A DNA stretch of 9,205 nucleotides from Chloroflexota bacterium (GCA_014383605.1 JACNHM010000204.1:1-9205), one strand, 5' to 3'. Counted from the stretch's first letter, positions 1 through 7,477 are shown. Translations and numbers: made by a program. The notes: generated from the letters alone by a model not told the origin.

Positions 1-902
1 TGACCTACGCCGGTAATCTGGACAACCTGTTGGACGTGGACGACGACCCGCGCTATACCTTCGTGCACGGCGATATCTGCGACGCCGACAAGCTGGAAGC
101 GGTCGTGCAAGAGCACGGCATTGATGCTGTCGTCAACTTCGCCGCCGAGACGCACGTGGACCGCTCCCTCATGGAGCCAGGCAGCTTCATCCAGACCGAC
201 GTCTACGGTACCTACGTGCTGCTGGAGGCGGCGCGCAAGTTCGGCCTGGAACGAGTGCACCAGGTGAGCACCGACGAGGTCTATGGTCAGGTGCTAGAAG
301 GGGCCTCCGTGGAGACAGACCCCCTGGTCACTCGTTCACCTTACTCCGCCTCCAAGGCCGGCGGCGATCTGATGTGCATCGCCTACTTCGTTAGCTTCGG
401 TGTGCCGGTGACCATCACCCGCGGCTCCAACAACATCGGCCCCTACCAGTACCCGGAGAAGGTCGTGCCGCTGTTCATCACCAATGGTATTGACGACATG
501 CCCTTGCCCCTCTACGGCGACGGGCGGCAGCAGCGGGATTACCAGCACGTGCTGGATCACTGCGAAGGGATTGACGTGGTACTGCACCAGGGCGTGTCTG
601 GCGAGATCTACAATCTGGGCACCGGCGTGGAAACGGAGAACATCGTCATGGCCCGCCTGATCCTCGACCTGTTAGGCAAGCCGCACAGCCTCATCCAGCC
701 CATCACCGACCGCCCAGGGCACGACCGGCGCTACTCCCTCAACTGCGACAAGATCGCCGCGCTGGGCTGGCGCAGCCGCCACTGCTTCGAGGAGGCGCTG
801 GAAAAGACCGTGCGCTGGTATGTGGACAACGAGTGGTGGTGGCGCAAGATCAAAACGGGGGAGTACTGGGAGTACTACAAGCGGCAGTACGAAGGCCGGT
901 AG
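1..902 (+). CDS. rfbB: dTDP-glucose 4,6-dehydratase, 5'-truncated by window edge
   Basis: This enzyme converts dTDP-glucose to dTDP-4-keto-6-deoxyglucose with bound NAD+, the second step of dTDP-rhamnose and related deoxysugar synthesis, in the cytoplasm. The reading frame is open from the first bases (the codons from position 3 read TYAGNLDNL), so the start lies upstream. About 40 residues are missing, including the Rossmann glycine-rich motif. Visible family marks are NFAAETHVDRS, the catalytic Thr-Asp-Glu in STDEVYG (codons 270-278), the YSASK Tyr/Lys pair (342-356), SNNIGPYQYPEK, the RPGHDRRY substrate-binding segment and the typical NEWWW...EYWEYY C-terminus. The segment RDYQHVLDHCEGI differs slightly from the more usual RDWLYVEDHCRAI form, but no catalytic residue seen here is lost. 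No partner gene of the rhamnose pathway follows it. Confidence 0.95.
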   Translation, partial: TYAGNLDNLLDVDDDPRYTFVHGDICDADKLEAVVQEHGIDAVVNFAAETHVDRSLMEPGSFIQTDVYGTYVLLEAARKFGLERVHQVSTDEVYGQVLEGASVETDPLVTRSPYSASKAGGDLMCIAYFVSFGVPVTITRGSNNIGPYQYPEKVVPLFITNGIDDMPLPLYGDGRQQRDYQHVLDHCEGIDVVLHQGVSGEIYNLGTGVETENIVMARLILDLLGKPHSLIQPITDRPGHDRRYSLNCDKIAALGWRSRHCFEEALEKTVRWYVDNEWWWRKIKTGEYWEYYKRQYEGR

Positions 903-905
903 CCA

Positions 906-982
906 ACACGAAAGACACGAAACTGTGCGAAAAACGCAAAAGGACCTCGTGTCTTTCGCGACCTTTCGTGTAGTTCGTGGAG
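906..982. repeat. Degenerate 9-nt tandem repeats in two complementary arms
   Basis: Directly after the rfbB stop, 906-941 reads as four 9-mers (ACACGAAAG, ACACGAAAC, TGTGCGAAA, AACGCAAAA). Then 947-982 reads as four more of complementary type (TCGTGTCTT, TCGCGACCT, TTCGTGTAG, TTCGTGGAG). Bases 907-920 can pair with 947-960 with a single mismatch, giving a 14-bp stem. No T-run follows, so this is not a classic terminator. Its function is unknown; it looks like a degenerate intergenic repeat. Confidence 0.6.
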
Positions 983-1078
983 GGTTGTGAGCTTGGGATT
1001 TTGTTCCTTGCATGACCGAGTGGCAAACGAACAGAACGGCGCGACCTTTGTCCTGCTGCATCGTCTACGTGTATGAGA

Positions 1079-1137
1079 CCCCCCTGTTGGCCGGACAGGG
1101 GCAAAGGCGGGGCGATCCCCCTATGAGATTGCCCCGC
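1079..1137. other. Two adjacent strong hairpins in the non-coding leader
   Basis: Bases 1081-1087 pair perfectly with 1095-1101 around a 7-nt loop. Bases 1107-1117 pair with 1127-1137 (11 bp with one G-T pair) around a 9-nt loop. They lie in the roughly 525-nt gap between rfbB and the large secreted-protein gene. No T-run follows, so they are weak terminator candidates; they could be part of a structured leader RNA. I do not recognise an RNA family. Confidence 0.45.
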
Positions 1138-1414
1138 TTCCATTCATCTGGAATTGCGCTCAACTTGCCAGCCGCCATAAGGGCCGGGCATTGCTATTTC
1201 CCCTTCAGCTTCCTGGACATCTTCCCGACCGGCCCGAGGCGCTTCGCCAGGCGACAAACACTATAGCTCTCCGATGATAAACCCTCTGGCGTACCATGTG
1301 CCCGGTGGGACATCGCTACACCTCCACGTCCTCGCCGGCCCGGGGCTGTCGCCTGGGTCGGTTGTTGCTTTCGAGCCGGATCGTTCAAAAGCTGCGCCAC
1401 AGTTGCGCACGAGC
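1138..1414 (+). other. Non-coding stretch upstream of the secreted-protein gene
   Basis: I find no credible gene here; short open frames on both strands lack ribosome binding sites and family motifs. The stretch is GC-rich and contains small self-complementary segments, for example TGCGC near 1392 with GCGCA near 1405, just before the ribosome binding site. No convincing -35/-10 pair was found, although ACTATAGCT near 1260 could be a weak -10. The promoter of the 1429 gene is therefore unplaced. Confidence 0.35.
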
Positions 1415-1422
1415 AAGGAGGT
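1415..1422 (+). promoter_or_regulatory. Strong ribosome binding site for the secreted-protein gene
   Basis: AAGGAGGT lies 6 nt before the ATG at 1429, close to the ideal anti-16S match and spacing. It fixes this ATG as the start, and the signal peptide follows immediately. Confidence 0.85.
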
Positions 1423-1428
1423 GTCACC

Positions 1429-4400
1429 ATGTGCAGGCGACGTCTGACGCGTATCGCAAGGGTAGTGGGGATCTTGCTGGTCTTGCTGGGAGTGGCCATG
1501 CTGATCCCACGAGCGGGTCTGAGTGCCCCTATCGGTCATGCAGCCCGAGTCCCGCCGGCCAGTGTTCCCGACGAAACCCAGCATTGGTACTGGAAGCCGG
1601 ACTGGCCCGATTATGCCCCCAGCGGCATGCCCGATTTCGACCAACGCCAGGATGAATGGCAGGACCCGGATACGCAGAACTGGTCCTACTGCGGCCCGGT
1701 GGCCGTGGCCAACTCCTTCTGGTGGTTCGACAGCAAGTTCGAGCCTGCGCTGGCCGCTGCCGCGCTGCCCGACGGCTACCCGCTGGTGGAGACCTACGGC
1801 GACTGGGACGATCACGACAAGCGGAACGTCCCCCCGCTGATCGAGGATCTGGCCGGCTGGCTGGGCACCGATCCGTTCACCGGCACCGGCATCCAGGAGA
1901 TGAGCAAGGGCATTGACGAGTACTTGCGAAAGAAAGAGCTCTTCGACAACTACGTCCGCAGCACCGTGCGCAACCCCTCCTTCAGCCTGGTGGCCAAAGC
2001 CGTGGAGCGCAGCGAGGACGTCATCCTGCTGCTGGGCTTCTGGCAGGAGACGGGGCCAGAGGAGTGGGTGCGAATCGGCGGCCATTACGTGACCATGGCC
2101 GGGGTGAATCAGACTGACGAACAGGTCGGCATCAGCGACCCCATTCGCGATGCAGCCGAGACACCGCCTCCAGGGGACCCCACGACACACAACGATGCCC
2201 AGTTCGTCTCCCACGACGTCTACGGGGTCTTCCACCCCGGCGGCTGGGGGATCTTCGCCCCCGGCGGTTGGGGGCTGGAGGGGTACGCGCCCACCATTGA
2301 TGACGTCAAGAACTTCACCGGCCAGAACTGGGCGGCAGAGTTGCTGCCATACCAGGGCGATCCGACGCCCGCCCTTCCAATGGTTACCAGAGTGGAGTAC
2401 GCGGTCATCGTCTCGCCCTTCGTCTGGAAGCACGGCGGCTGGGAAGACTACGCCCCCAGCGGCGTCCCGGACTTCGACCAGAAGCAGGATGAATGGCAGG
2501 ATCCGACAACAGGGGAGTGGACTTACTGCGGCCCCGTTGCCATTGCCAATTCGCTTTGGTGGTTCGATAGCAAGTTCGAACCGCTGCCCCTGCCGCCGCC
2601 ACACACCGGCGAAGCGAATGCGGCTGTCAACGACAACTACGGACTGGTTGCGAGCCTGGTGGGCAGCCGTCTCGATGATCACGATCCGCAGAACGCGCCA
2701 GCGCTCATCGGGGAGCTGGCTGCCCGGCTGAACACCGACGCGCATGGCACCTACGCCAGCAATATCCGTCCGGCACTGGAGGGATACCTGACCGAGCGGG
2801 GCTTGAGCGAACACTACGTCATTGAGACTGAATCGGCCAACGGGCTGCAGCCAACCTTTGGCTGGGTGGCCGATCAGATCCGCTACAGCCAGGATGTGAT
2901 TCTGCTCCTGGGCTTCTGGCAGCAGATACCGGGAACCATCGACTGGCACCGCATCGGCGGCCACTACGTCACCGCCGTCGGTGTGGATAAGGACAACCAC
3001 CTCATCGCTATCAGCGATCCCTTCGCCGACGTGGCCGTGACCAGCGGCTTCGGCCGCGTGCTGCCGGTGGGTCATGGCGCTATCGCCTATCCGTCCACGC
3101 AGCACAACGATACCCTCTACGTTTCCCACGACATCTACCACGTGATTGACACTCCCAGCCCAGGCGGCGAGTGGGGTCTCCTGGATTACGCCACTGCCAT
3201 CGGCGGCTGGAACGGGGTACAGAACTTCTGGGGCCAGAACTGGGTGTCTTCCGATCACGATGATCCGCTGGGAACCCCCGATCTGCCCATGTGGACAGAG
3301 GTGGAGTGGGCCATCGCCCTCTCGCCGTTTCCGGAGCTGGGCGACGCGCCCGACAGCACCAACACGCACGGCAATACGCTCATGACCGCCTATCCCAAGG
3401 GCGGGCCGGCGGGCACCATCGCTCAGTATCCGACCGTCTACCGCGCCGGCTCGCCGCCGCATGGCCCTATCCATTGGGCGCCGTTCTGGGCCTTCTGGCT
3501 GGGCCCGAACGTCACCTGGGAGTTCGAGGCGGACATCGGGCCAGACCAGGACCTGGCCAACAACATCTGGCCGCCGCAGGATGCGCCCGATCGGGACGTG
3601 GCCGACGACGGTTTGGGGCCGGTCACACCGCTGAACCACTGCCAGCAGCAGCGAGTGACTGTTGTCGTCACCGTGCCGCCGGGCGCGCCGGCCGTGCCCA
3701 TCTTCGCCAACGTCTGGTTCGACTGGGACCGCGGCGGCACCTGGGGACAGGCCTTCACCTGCCAGCAGCCGGGCGACGCGCCAGAGTGGGCGGTGCAGGA
3801 CTGGCAAATCGGGCCGCTGCTGCCGGGCCTCTACACTTTCACCTCACCGCCCTTCTGGGTCTGGAACCTGACGCCGCGGGAACCTCTCTGGATGCGCATC
3901 ACGTTGAGCGAGCAGCGAGCGCCCCAGTTCGGCGGCACAGCCGATGGCCGCGGCCCCGTGCGCGGCTACCGCTTCGGCGAGACGGAGGACTACTATCTGC
4001 CGGGCCAGCAGCCAACGCCCACGCCGACGCCGACGCAGACACCCACAAACACGCCGACAGCGACGGTGACGCCCACGGCGACGCCAACGGCCACACCGAC
4101 AGCTACACCGACTTCGACGCCCACGGCAACGCCGACGAAGACACCGACTCCCACCCCGACCCCCACTCAGGTCATAGAGGAGGGGCCGGACCTGGGCGAT
4201 GCGCCCGACAGCAGCAATTCCCACGGTGCGCTTATGACCGCCTATCCGGGGGTGATCGCTCGCTATCCCACCGTATTCACTGCCGGTTCACCTCCCCACG
4301 GGCCTAAGCACTGGAATCAGGGGTTCACTGCCTGGTTGGGGCCGCAGATCACCTGGGAGCACGAGGCAGACGTCGGCTTGGACCAGGATGGCGTGAACAA

Positions 4401-5832
4401 CATCTGGCCGCTGACCGATACGCCGGACAGGGACCGGGCCGACGATGGGGTGGTGTTCCCCCTCGCCCTCAATCACTGCCTGCAGACGAGGATAACGTTT
4501 ATCGTCACTGTGCCGCCGGGCGCGCCGCTCACGCGCCACTTTGCCAACATCTGGTTCGACTGGGACCGCGGCGGCAACTGGGGGCAGATCTTCACCTGCA
4601 AGCAGCCAGGCGATGCGCCGGAGTGGGCCGTGCAGAACATGAACATCCCTGCTCTGCCGCCCGGAACCTACAACTTCACGGCCACGGCCATGGTCTGGAA
4701 CCCCACGCCATACAAGCCTCTTTGGATGCGCATCACGCTGAGCGACCAGGCGGCCACTTCGTCTGATGGGAGCGGGCCTGCCAACGGCTACCCGCACGGC
4801 GAGACAGAGGACTACACCCTGCCCGCCTATCGTGTCTACCTGCCACTGGTGATGAAGCGGTACCGAATTCCGACCTCCACACCCACGCCGACGCCTACAC
4901 CCGTGGCGACACGCACCCCCACATCCACGCCAACACCCACACCGACGCGCTGTCCCTGCTGTTGGTTCCGGATCAAAGCGGTGCCCAAGGCGCAGCAATT
5001 GTGGTTTGGCAATCCCACGGCGACGTTTAGCTTCGTGCGGGATCCGGCGTCTACCTGTTCCCCCACGTCATGGGAGGTAAGCCAGATCGCCTTACCCATC
5101 AGTCCCTGGCCTCCTGCGGTGACGCTCAACCCACCTGTGGGCACGACGGGATCCGGCATGCCGCCGCCTCTGACCATCACCTGGAACAATCCCTGCCAGT
5201 TGCCCATGTCCACCGTCGCCACCATCGTGATCAAACTGCGGGGCCCCTGCCGAGTGCAAACCCTGAAGGTGTACGTGAGCTTCGTCTGTGGCCCCTTTGG
5301 AGATCACGTCTACGACGCGCGCTGCGAGACGATCCTGTCCCCCGAAGTGCTCTTGCCAATGGAGGGGGTTCATGAGCTGGAGCCGGGAGAACCCCTGAAC
5401 CCCATCCTTGGGGTCAGGAACGTGGGCACGATGCCGGCCAGCTTCCCGGCCACGTGCCAGATCACCTCCGGTGGGACGCTCATCTACGACGAGGAGATGT
5501 GGGCTATGGACCTGATATCCGGCGAGCCCACGGATCTCGTCTTCCCCGACTGGTTCCCAGAGGAAGGCAAGTACGTGATCGCTTTCCAGACCGGGCTTGC
5601 AGGAGACGAGAACCCCGACAATGACGCCTGTCCGCCGGTGAAGTTCCAGGTCGTGTTCGACTCGGATGGCGATGGCATGCCCGATTGGTGGGAGGAGCAG
5701 TATCCCTGCCTCGATCCGCAATTTCACGATGACGACCAGGATCCCGACGGCGATGGCCTTACTACCTGGGAGGAGTTTCTGGGGCCTGACGGCGTACAGT
5801 ACAGCGGGGACGAGACCGATCCCTGCACCTGA
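1429..5832 (+). CDS. Large secreted protein: tandem C39-like peptidase domains, two GEVED-like domains, TSP3 calcium loops
   Basis: This 1467-residue protein has no recognised gene name. Residues 1-33 form an export signal (Arg-rich start, hydrophobic core VVGILLVLLGVAML). Residues 56-330 and 334-634 are tandem copies of a C39-like, papain-fold peptidase-type domain. Each copy has a Gln (Q72/Q351), YCGPVA/I with Cys88/Cys367, GGHYVT with His219/His512, and ISDP with Asp237/Asp530. Residues 636-857 and 921-1131 are paired LGDAPDS...GETEDY (GEVED-like) domains, separated by a Thr-Pro linker (858-914). VYLPLVMK follows at 1136-1143, then a second Thr-Pro linker (1148-1174). Next come a Cys-containing region, a beta-rich region with GVRNVGTMPASF resembling CARDB-type folds, and two TSP3-like loops (DSDGDGMPD from 1411, DPDGDGL from 1438). 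I infer an extracellular or surface protein, possibly a protease or bacteriocin-type peptidase relative. Substrate and activity are unknown. Confidence 0.85.
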   Translation: MCRRRLTRIARVVGILLVLLGVAMLIPRAGLSAPIGHAARVPPASVPDETQHWYWKPDWPDYAPSGMPDFDQRQDEWQDPDTQNWSYCGPVAVANSFWWFDSKFEPALAAAALPDGYPLVETYGDWDDHDKRNVPPLIEDLAGWLGTDPFTGTGIQEMSKGIDEYLRKKELFDNYVRSTVRNPSFSLVAKAVERSEDVILLLGFWQETGPEEWVRIGGHYVTMAGVNQTDEQVGISDPIRDAAETPPPGDPTTHNDAQFVSHDVYGVFHPGGWGIFAPGGWGLEGYAPTIDDVKNFTGQNWAAELLPYQGDPTPALPMVTRVEYAVIVSPFVWKHGGWEDYAPSGVPDFDQKQDEWQDPTTGEWTYCGPVAIANSLWWFDSKFEPLPLPPPHTGEANAAVNDNYGLVASLVGSRLDDHDPQNAPALIGELAARLNTDAHGTYASNIRPALEGYLTERGLSEHYVIETESANGLQPTFGWVADQIRYSQDVILLLGFWQQIPGTIDWHRIGGHYVTAVGVDKDNHLIAISDPFADVAVTSGFGRVLPVGHGAIAYPSTQHNDTLYVSHDIYHVIDTPSPGGEWGLLDYATAIGGWNGVQNFWGQNWVSSDHDDPLGTPDLPMWTEVEWAIALSPFPELGDAPDSTNTHGNTLMTAYPKGGPAGTIAQYPTVYRAGSPPHGPIHWAPFWAFWLGPNVTWEFEADIGPDQDLANNIWPPQDAPDRDVADDGLGPVTPLNHCQQQRVTVVVTVPPGAPAVPIFANVWFDWDRGGTWGQAFTCQQPGDAPEWAVQDWQIGPLLPGLYTFTSPPFWVWNLTPREPLWMRITLSEQRAPQFGGTADGRGPVRGYRFGETEDYYLPGQQPTPTPTPTQTPTNTPTATVTPTATPTATPTATPTSTPTATPTKTPTPTPTPTQVIEEGPDLGDAPDSSNSHGALMTAYPGVIARYPTVFTAGSPPHGPKHWNQGFTAWLGPQITWEHEADVGLDQDGVNNIWPLTDTPDRDRADDGVVFPLALNHCLQTRITFIVTVPPGAPLTRHFANIWFDWDRGGNWGQIFTCKQPGDAPEWAVQNMNIPALPPGTYNFTATAMVWNPTPYKPLWMRITLSDQAATSSDGSGPANGYPHGETEDYTLPAYRVYLPLVMKRYRIPTSTPTPTPTPVATRTPTSTPTPTPTRCPCCWFRIKAVPKAQQLWFGNPTATFSFVRDPASTCSPTSWEVSQIALPISPWPPAVTLNPPVGTTGSGMPPPLTITWNNPCQLPMSTVATIVIKLRGPCRVQTLKVYVSFVCGPFGDHVYDARCETILSPEVLLPMEGVHELEPGEPLNPILGVRNVGTMPASFPATCQITSGGTLIYDEEMWAMDLISGEPTDLVFPDWFPEEGKYVIAFQTGLAGDENPDNDACPPVKFQVVFDSDGDGMPDWWEEQYPCLDPQFHDDDQDPDGDGLTTWEEFLGPDGVQYSGDETDPCT
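1594..3330 (+). repeat. Tandem duplication of the C39-like domain within the CDS
   Basis: Copy 1 (about 1594-2418) and copy 2 (about 2428-3330) share the ordered landmarks DYAPSG.PDFDQ, QDEWQDP, YCGPVA, WWFDSKFEP, DDHD, EDVILLLGFWQ or QDVILLLGFWQ, RIGGHYVT, ISDP, HND...VSHD and GQNW. Copy 2 is longer, mainly through an insertion after SKFEP and another before the HND motif. The DNA is similar but not identical, so the duplication is not very recent. Confidence 0.85.
3334..4821 (+). repeat. Duplicated GEVED-like domains flanking a Thr-Pro linker
   Basis: The two units, about 3334-3999 and 4189-4821, each run from LGDAPDS to GETEDY. Both contain TAYP, AGSPPHGP, ADDG, NHC, VTVPPGAP, WFDWDRGG, FTC and PGDAPEWAVQ in the same order. 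Each carries two matching Cys residues (738/778 and 1017/1057), a likely disulfide in an exported protein. A short stretch around WFDWDRGG is identical in DNA (from 3715 and from 4552). Confidence 0.85.
4000..4170 (+). repeat. Thr-Pro-rich low-complexity linker
   Basis: Residues 858-914 are almost entirely TP, TAT and TPT units encoded by degenerate ACGCC/ACACC-type codons. Such stiff, often O-glycosylated linkers join domains in secreted and surface proteins. A shorter copy lies at 4870-4950 (residues 1148-1174). Confidence 0.85.
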
Positions 5833-5903
5833 GGCCGTGGCCAACGCCTGGTTGGCCTGTGAACGTGGCGGTCATGCCGTGGTCGCCATAGAGGGATAGA
5901 CTT

Positions 5904-5942
5904 TCAATGAGCGCGAGGGAGCATGTCTCTCGCGCTCATTGA
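5904..5942. terminator. 17-bp hairpin after the secreted-protein gene
   Basis: Bases 5904-5920 pair with 5926-5942 around the loop GCATG, with one G-T pair and otherwise perfect complementarity. It sits 72 nt after the stop at 5832. Only a short T-run (CGTTT) follows a few bases later, so it may be an imperfect intrinsic terminator, an mRNA-stabilising 3' stem, or act in both directions. Confidence 0.6.
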
Positions 5943-5945
5943 GTC

Positions 5946-5971
5946 GTTTAGAGTTTGAGGTTTGGAGTTTG
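5946..5971 (+). repeat. 7-nt-period GTTTRRR repeat
   Basis: The units GTTTAGA, GTTTGAG, GTTTGGA and a partial GTTTG follow one another without gaps. They lie between the hairpin and the yvcK start. The last units supply the best available -35 position for the yvcK promoter. Confidence 0.6.
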
Positions 5972-5990
5972 CCGTTCTCTGGGCTATAAT
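5962..5990 (+). promoter_or_regulatory. Probable sigma-70-type promoter for yvcK
   Basis: There is a perfect -10 TATAAT at 5985-5990 and a weak -35 TTGGAG at 5962-5967, with 17-nt spacing. Transcription would begin near 5997, leaving only about 12 nt before the ATG, so the ribosome binding site would lie at the very 5' end of the mRNA. Confidence 0.5.
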
Positions 5991-6008
5991 CCGCTGCGGA
6001 GGAGATAG

Positions 6009-7304
6009 ATGAGACGTCGGATCAGGCGGGGCCCACTGAGGTGGCTACTGCCCGGAATGCAGATCAAGCGCTGGCTGTTGATGCTCGTTGTGGGCATCAC
6101 ACTGTTCAGCCTCGGCTGCGCCTACCTTCTGCGTGTTCTCTACGACGTGCGGCCTCTGCCCGCGGCTTTTTACTACCTGACGTTGCAGTTCATTCCTCGC
6201 TGGGGCCGGGCGCTGCTTCTGGGGATTGTGGGCGGTACGCTGGTGGCCATGGGACTGGTGCGTCTGAACCGGGCGCTGCTGGCCCCCTTCCTGCGCCCCG
6301 GCCAGGAGAAGGTGGTGGATGCGCTCTACCGGCACCGCCAGCAGCAGCGGGGGCCGAAGGTGGTGGTCATCGGCGGCGGGACAGGGCTGTCGGTGCTGCT
6401 GCGCGGGCTCAAAGAGTACACCGATCACCTCACGGCCATCGTCACCGTGGCCGATGACGGAGGAAGCTCCGGGCGGCTGCGGCAGGAGTTGGGCGTGCTG
6501 CCGCCGGGCGATTTCCGCAACTGCATCGTCGCCCTCTCCGAATCTGAGGGGCTGACCTCTCGTCTCTTCCAGTATCGCTTTGGCGAGGGCGTGGGGCTCA
6601 ACGGCCACAGCTTCGGCAACCTCTTCATCGTGGCCATGGCCGGGGTCACCGGCAGCTTCGAGCAGGCCCTGGTGGAATCGAGCCGCGTGCTGGCCGTGCG
6701 CGGGCGAGTGCTCCCCTCGACGTTGCAGAACGTCACCCTCTGCGCTGACCTGTGGGAGGAGAGGGAGGGAGTGGAGGCTGGCTGGCGGCGCGTGGAAGGG
6801 GAATCGAGCATCACCAGGCACTTGGGCACCATCGAGCGCGTCTTCCTGGAGCCGGAGGGGGTGTCGGCCTACCCGGAGGCGGTGAAGGCGATCCTGGAGG
6901 CCGACCTGATCGTCGCCGGGCCGGGCAGCCTCTACACCAGCGTGCTGCCCAATCTGCTGGTGCCGGACGTGACCCAGGCCATCCGCGCTTCGAGGGCGAC
7001 GAAGGTATACGTCTGCAACGTGGCCACGCAGCCCGGCGAAACCGATGGCTACAGCGTGGGCGAGCACGTGCTGGCCCTGCAAAAGCACGTCGGACACGAC
7101 GTTTTTCCCTCTGCCTTGGCCAACAACCGCTTCCTGGGGCCGGTGGCGGGGCCATCGTGGGGGCTGGAATGGGTACGCCTCCCTCAGAAGGAAGAGAAGG
7201 GCTATCGCCTGATGACAGCAGATCTGGTGGATGAGGAATTCCCCTGGCGCCACGACTCCCATAAGCTGGCCCGCTGTTTGATGGAGTTGTATGAGGCGCA
7301 GTAA
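6009..7304 (+). CDS. yvcK: YvcK/GlmR-family protein with N-terminal membrane anchor
   Basis: Members of the YvcK (GlmR, CofD-like UPF0052) family bind UDP-sugars and are needed for growth on gluconeogenic carbon and for normal cell-wall synthesis in Firmicutes. The soluble domain starts near residue 116 with KVVVIGGGTGLS. DDGGSSGRLR (149-158), PPGDFRN (165-171), NGHSFGNL (198-205), GPGSLYTSVLPNLLV (304-318), TQPGETDGYS (340-349) and HDSHKL (415-420) follow in family order. Before it are two hydrophobic segments at about 20-42 and 67-86, predicting a membrane hairpin that tethers the catalytic-like domain to the inner face. The Bacillus protein lacks this. The ATG is supported by GGAGGAG at 5998-6004. 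The gene has its own likely promoter and terminator, so it appears monocistronic. The exact role in this organism is inferred. Confidence 0.93.
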   Translation: MRRRIRRGPLRWLLPGMQIKRWLLMLVVGITLFSLGCAYLLRVLYDVRPLPAAFYYLTLQFIPRWGRALLLGIVGGTLVAMGLVRLNRALLAPFLRPGQEKVVDALYRHRQQQRGPKVVVIGGGTGLSVLLRGLKEYTDHLTAIVTVADDGGSSGRLRQELGVLPPGDFRNCIVALSESEGLTSRLFQYRFGEGVGLNGHSFGNLFIVAMAGVTGSFEQALVESSRVLAVRGRVLPSTLQNVTLCADLWEEREGVEAGWRRVEGESSITRHLGTIERVFLEPEGVSAYPEAVKAILEADLIVAGPGSLYTSVLPNLLVPDVTQAIRASRATKVYVCNVATQPGETDGYSVGEHVLALQKHVGHDVFPSALANNRFLGPVAGPSWGLEWVRLPQKEEKGYRLMTADLVDEEFPWRHDSHKLARCLMELYEAQ

Positions 7305-7333
7305 AGGAGAGTGAGTCGTCTGACGAGTCGGTC

Positions 7334-7372
7334 AAGCCGCCCGATCCTGTGCTGGGGGTTCGGGCGGCTTTT
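7334..7372 (+). terminator. Intrinsic terminator of yvcK
   Basis: Bases 7334-7344 (AAGCCGCCCGA) pair perfectly with 7360-7370 around a 15-nt loop, and the stem runs into TTTT at 7369-7372. It lies 30 nt after the yvcK stop and separates it from the riboswitch unit. Confidence 0.88.
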
Positions 7373-7427
7373 CTGTCGGTACACGGCGCTTCGCTTCCAG
7401 TGACCTTATGCCCGTGTAGATCCGTTC

Positions 7428-7455
7428 TTGACATACTGCCAAAACGTGCTATAAT
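7428..7455 (+). promoter_or_regulatory. Sigma-70-type promoter of the riboswitch-ribY unit
   Basis: A consensus -35 TTGACA (7428-7433) and a consensus -10 TATAAT (7450-7455) are separated by 16 nt. Transcription should start near 7462, about 16 nt before the first paired base of the FMN riboswitch, giving a leader of about 400 nt. Confidence 0.88.
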
Positions 7456-7477
7456 CTGCAATCAGAAACCTGAACAT

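Noticed and set aside
1012..1266. Small plus-strand open frame in the rfbB-downstream gap
   Set aside because: It has no ribosome binding site, covers the hairpin region, and the product shows no recognisable features.
1268..1380. Possible cyclic-di-GMP-I (GEMM) riboswitch, from GATAAACC, GTGGGACATCG and CCTCC
   Set aside because: Only scattered fragments resemble the consensus. The helices and the tetraloop/receptor do not line up, so I do not call it.
1261..3807. An 848-codon open frame on the minus strand opposite the secreted-protein gene
   Set aside because: It is a shadow of GC-rich codon use in the plus-strand gene. It has no recognisable domains, and the plus-strand frame has a signal peptide, ribosome binding site and clear domains.
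4288..4998. A minus-strand open frame opposite the second GEVED-like domain
   Set aside because: It has Arg/Gly-rich low-complexity content mirroring the Thr-Pro linker codons, and no independent start signals.
6045..7262. A 405-codon open frame on the minus strand opposite yvcK
   Set aside because: The plus frame carries every YvcK family motif; the minus frame is His/Arg/Pro-rich shadow sequence without motifs.
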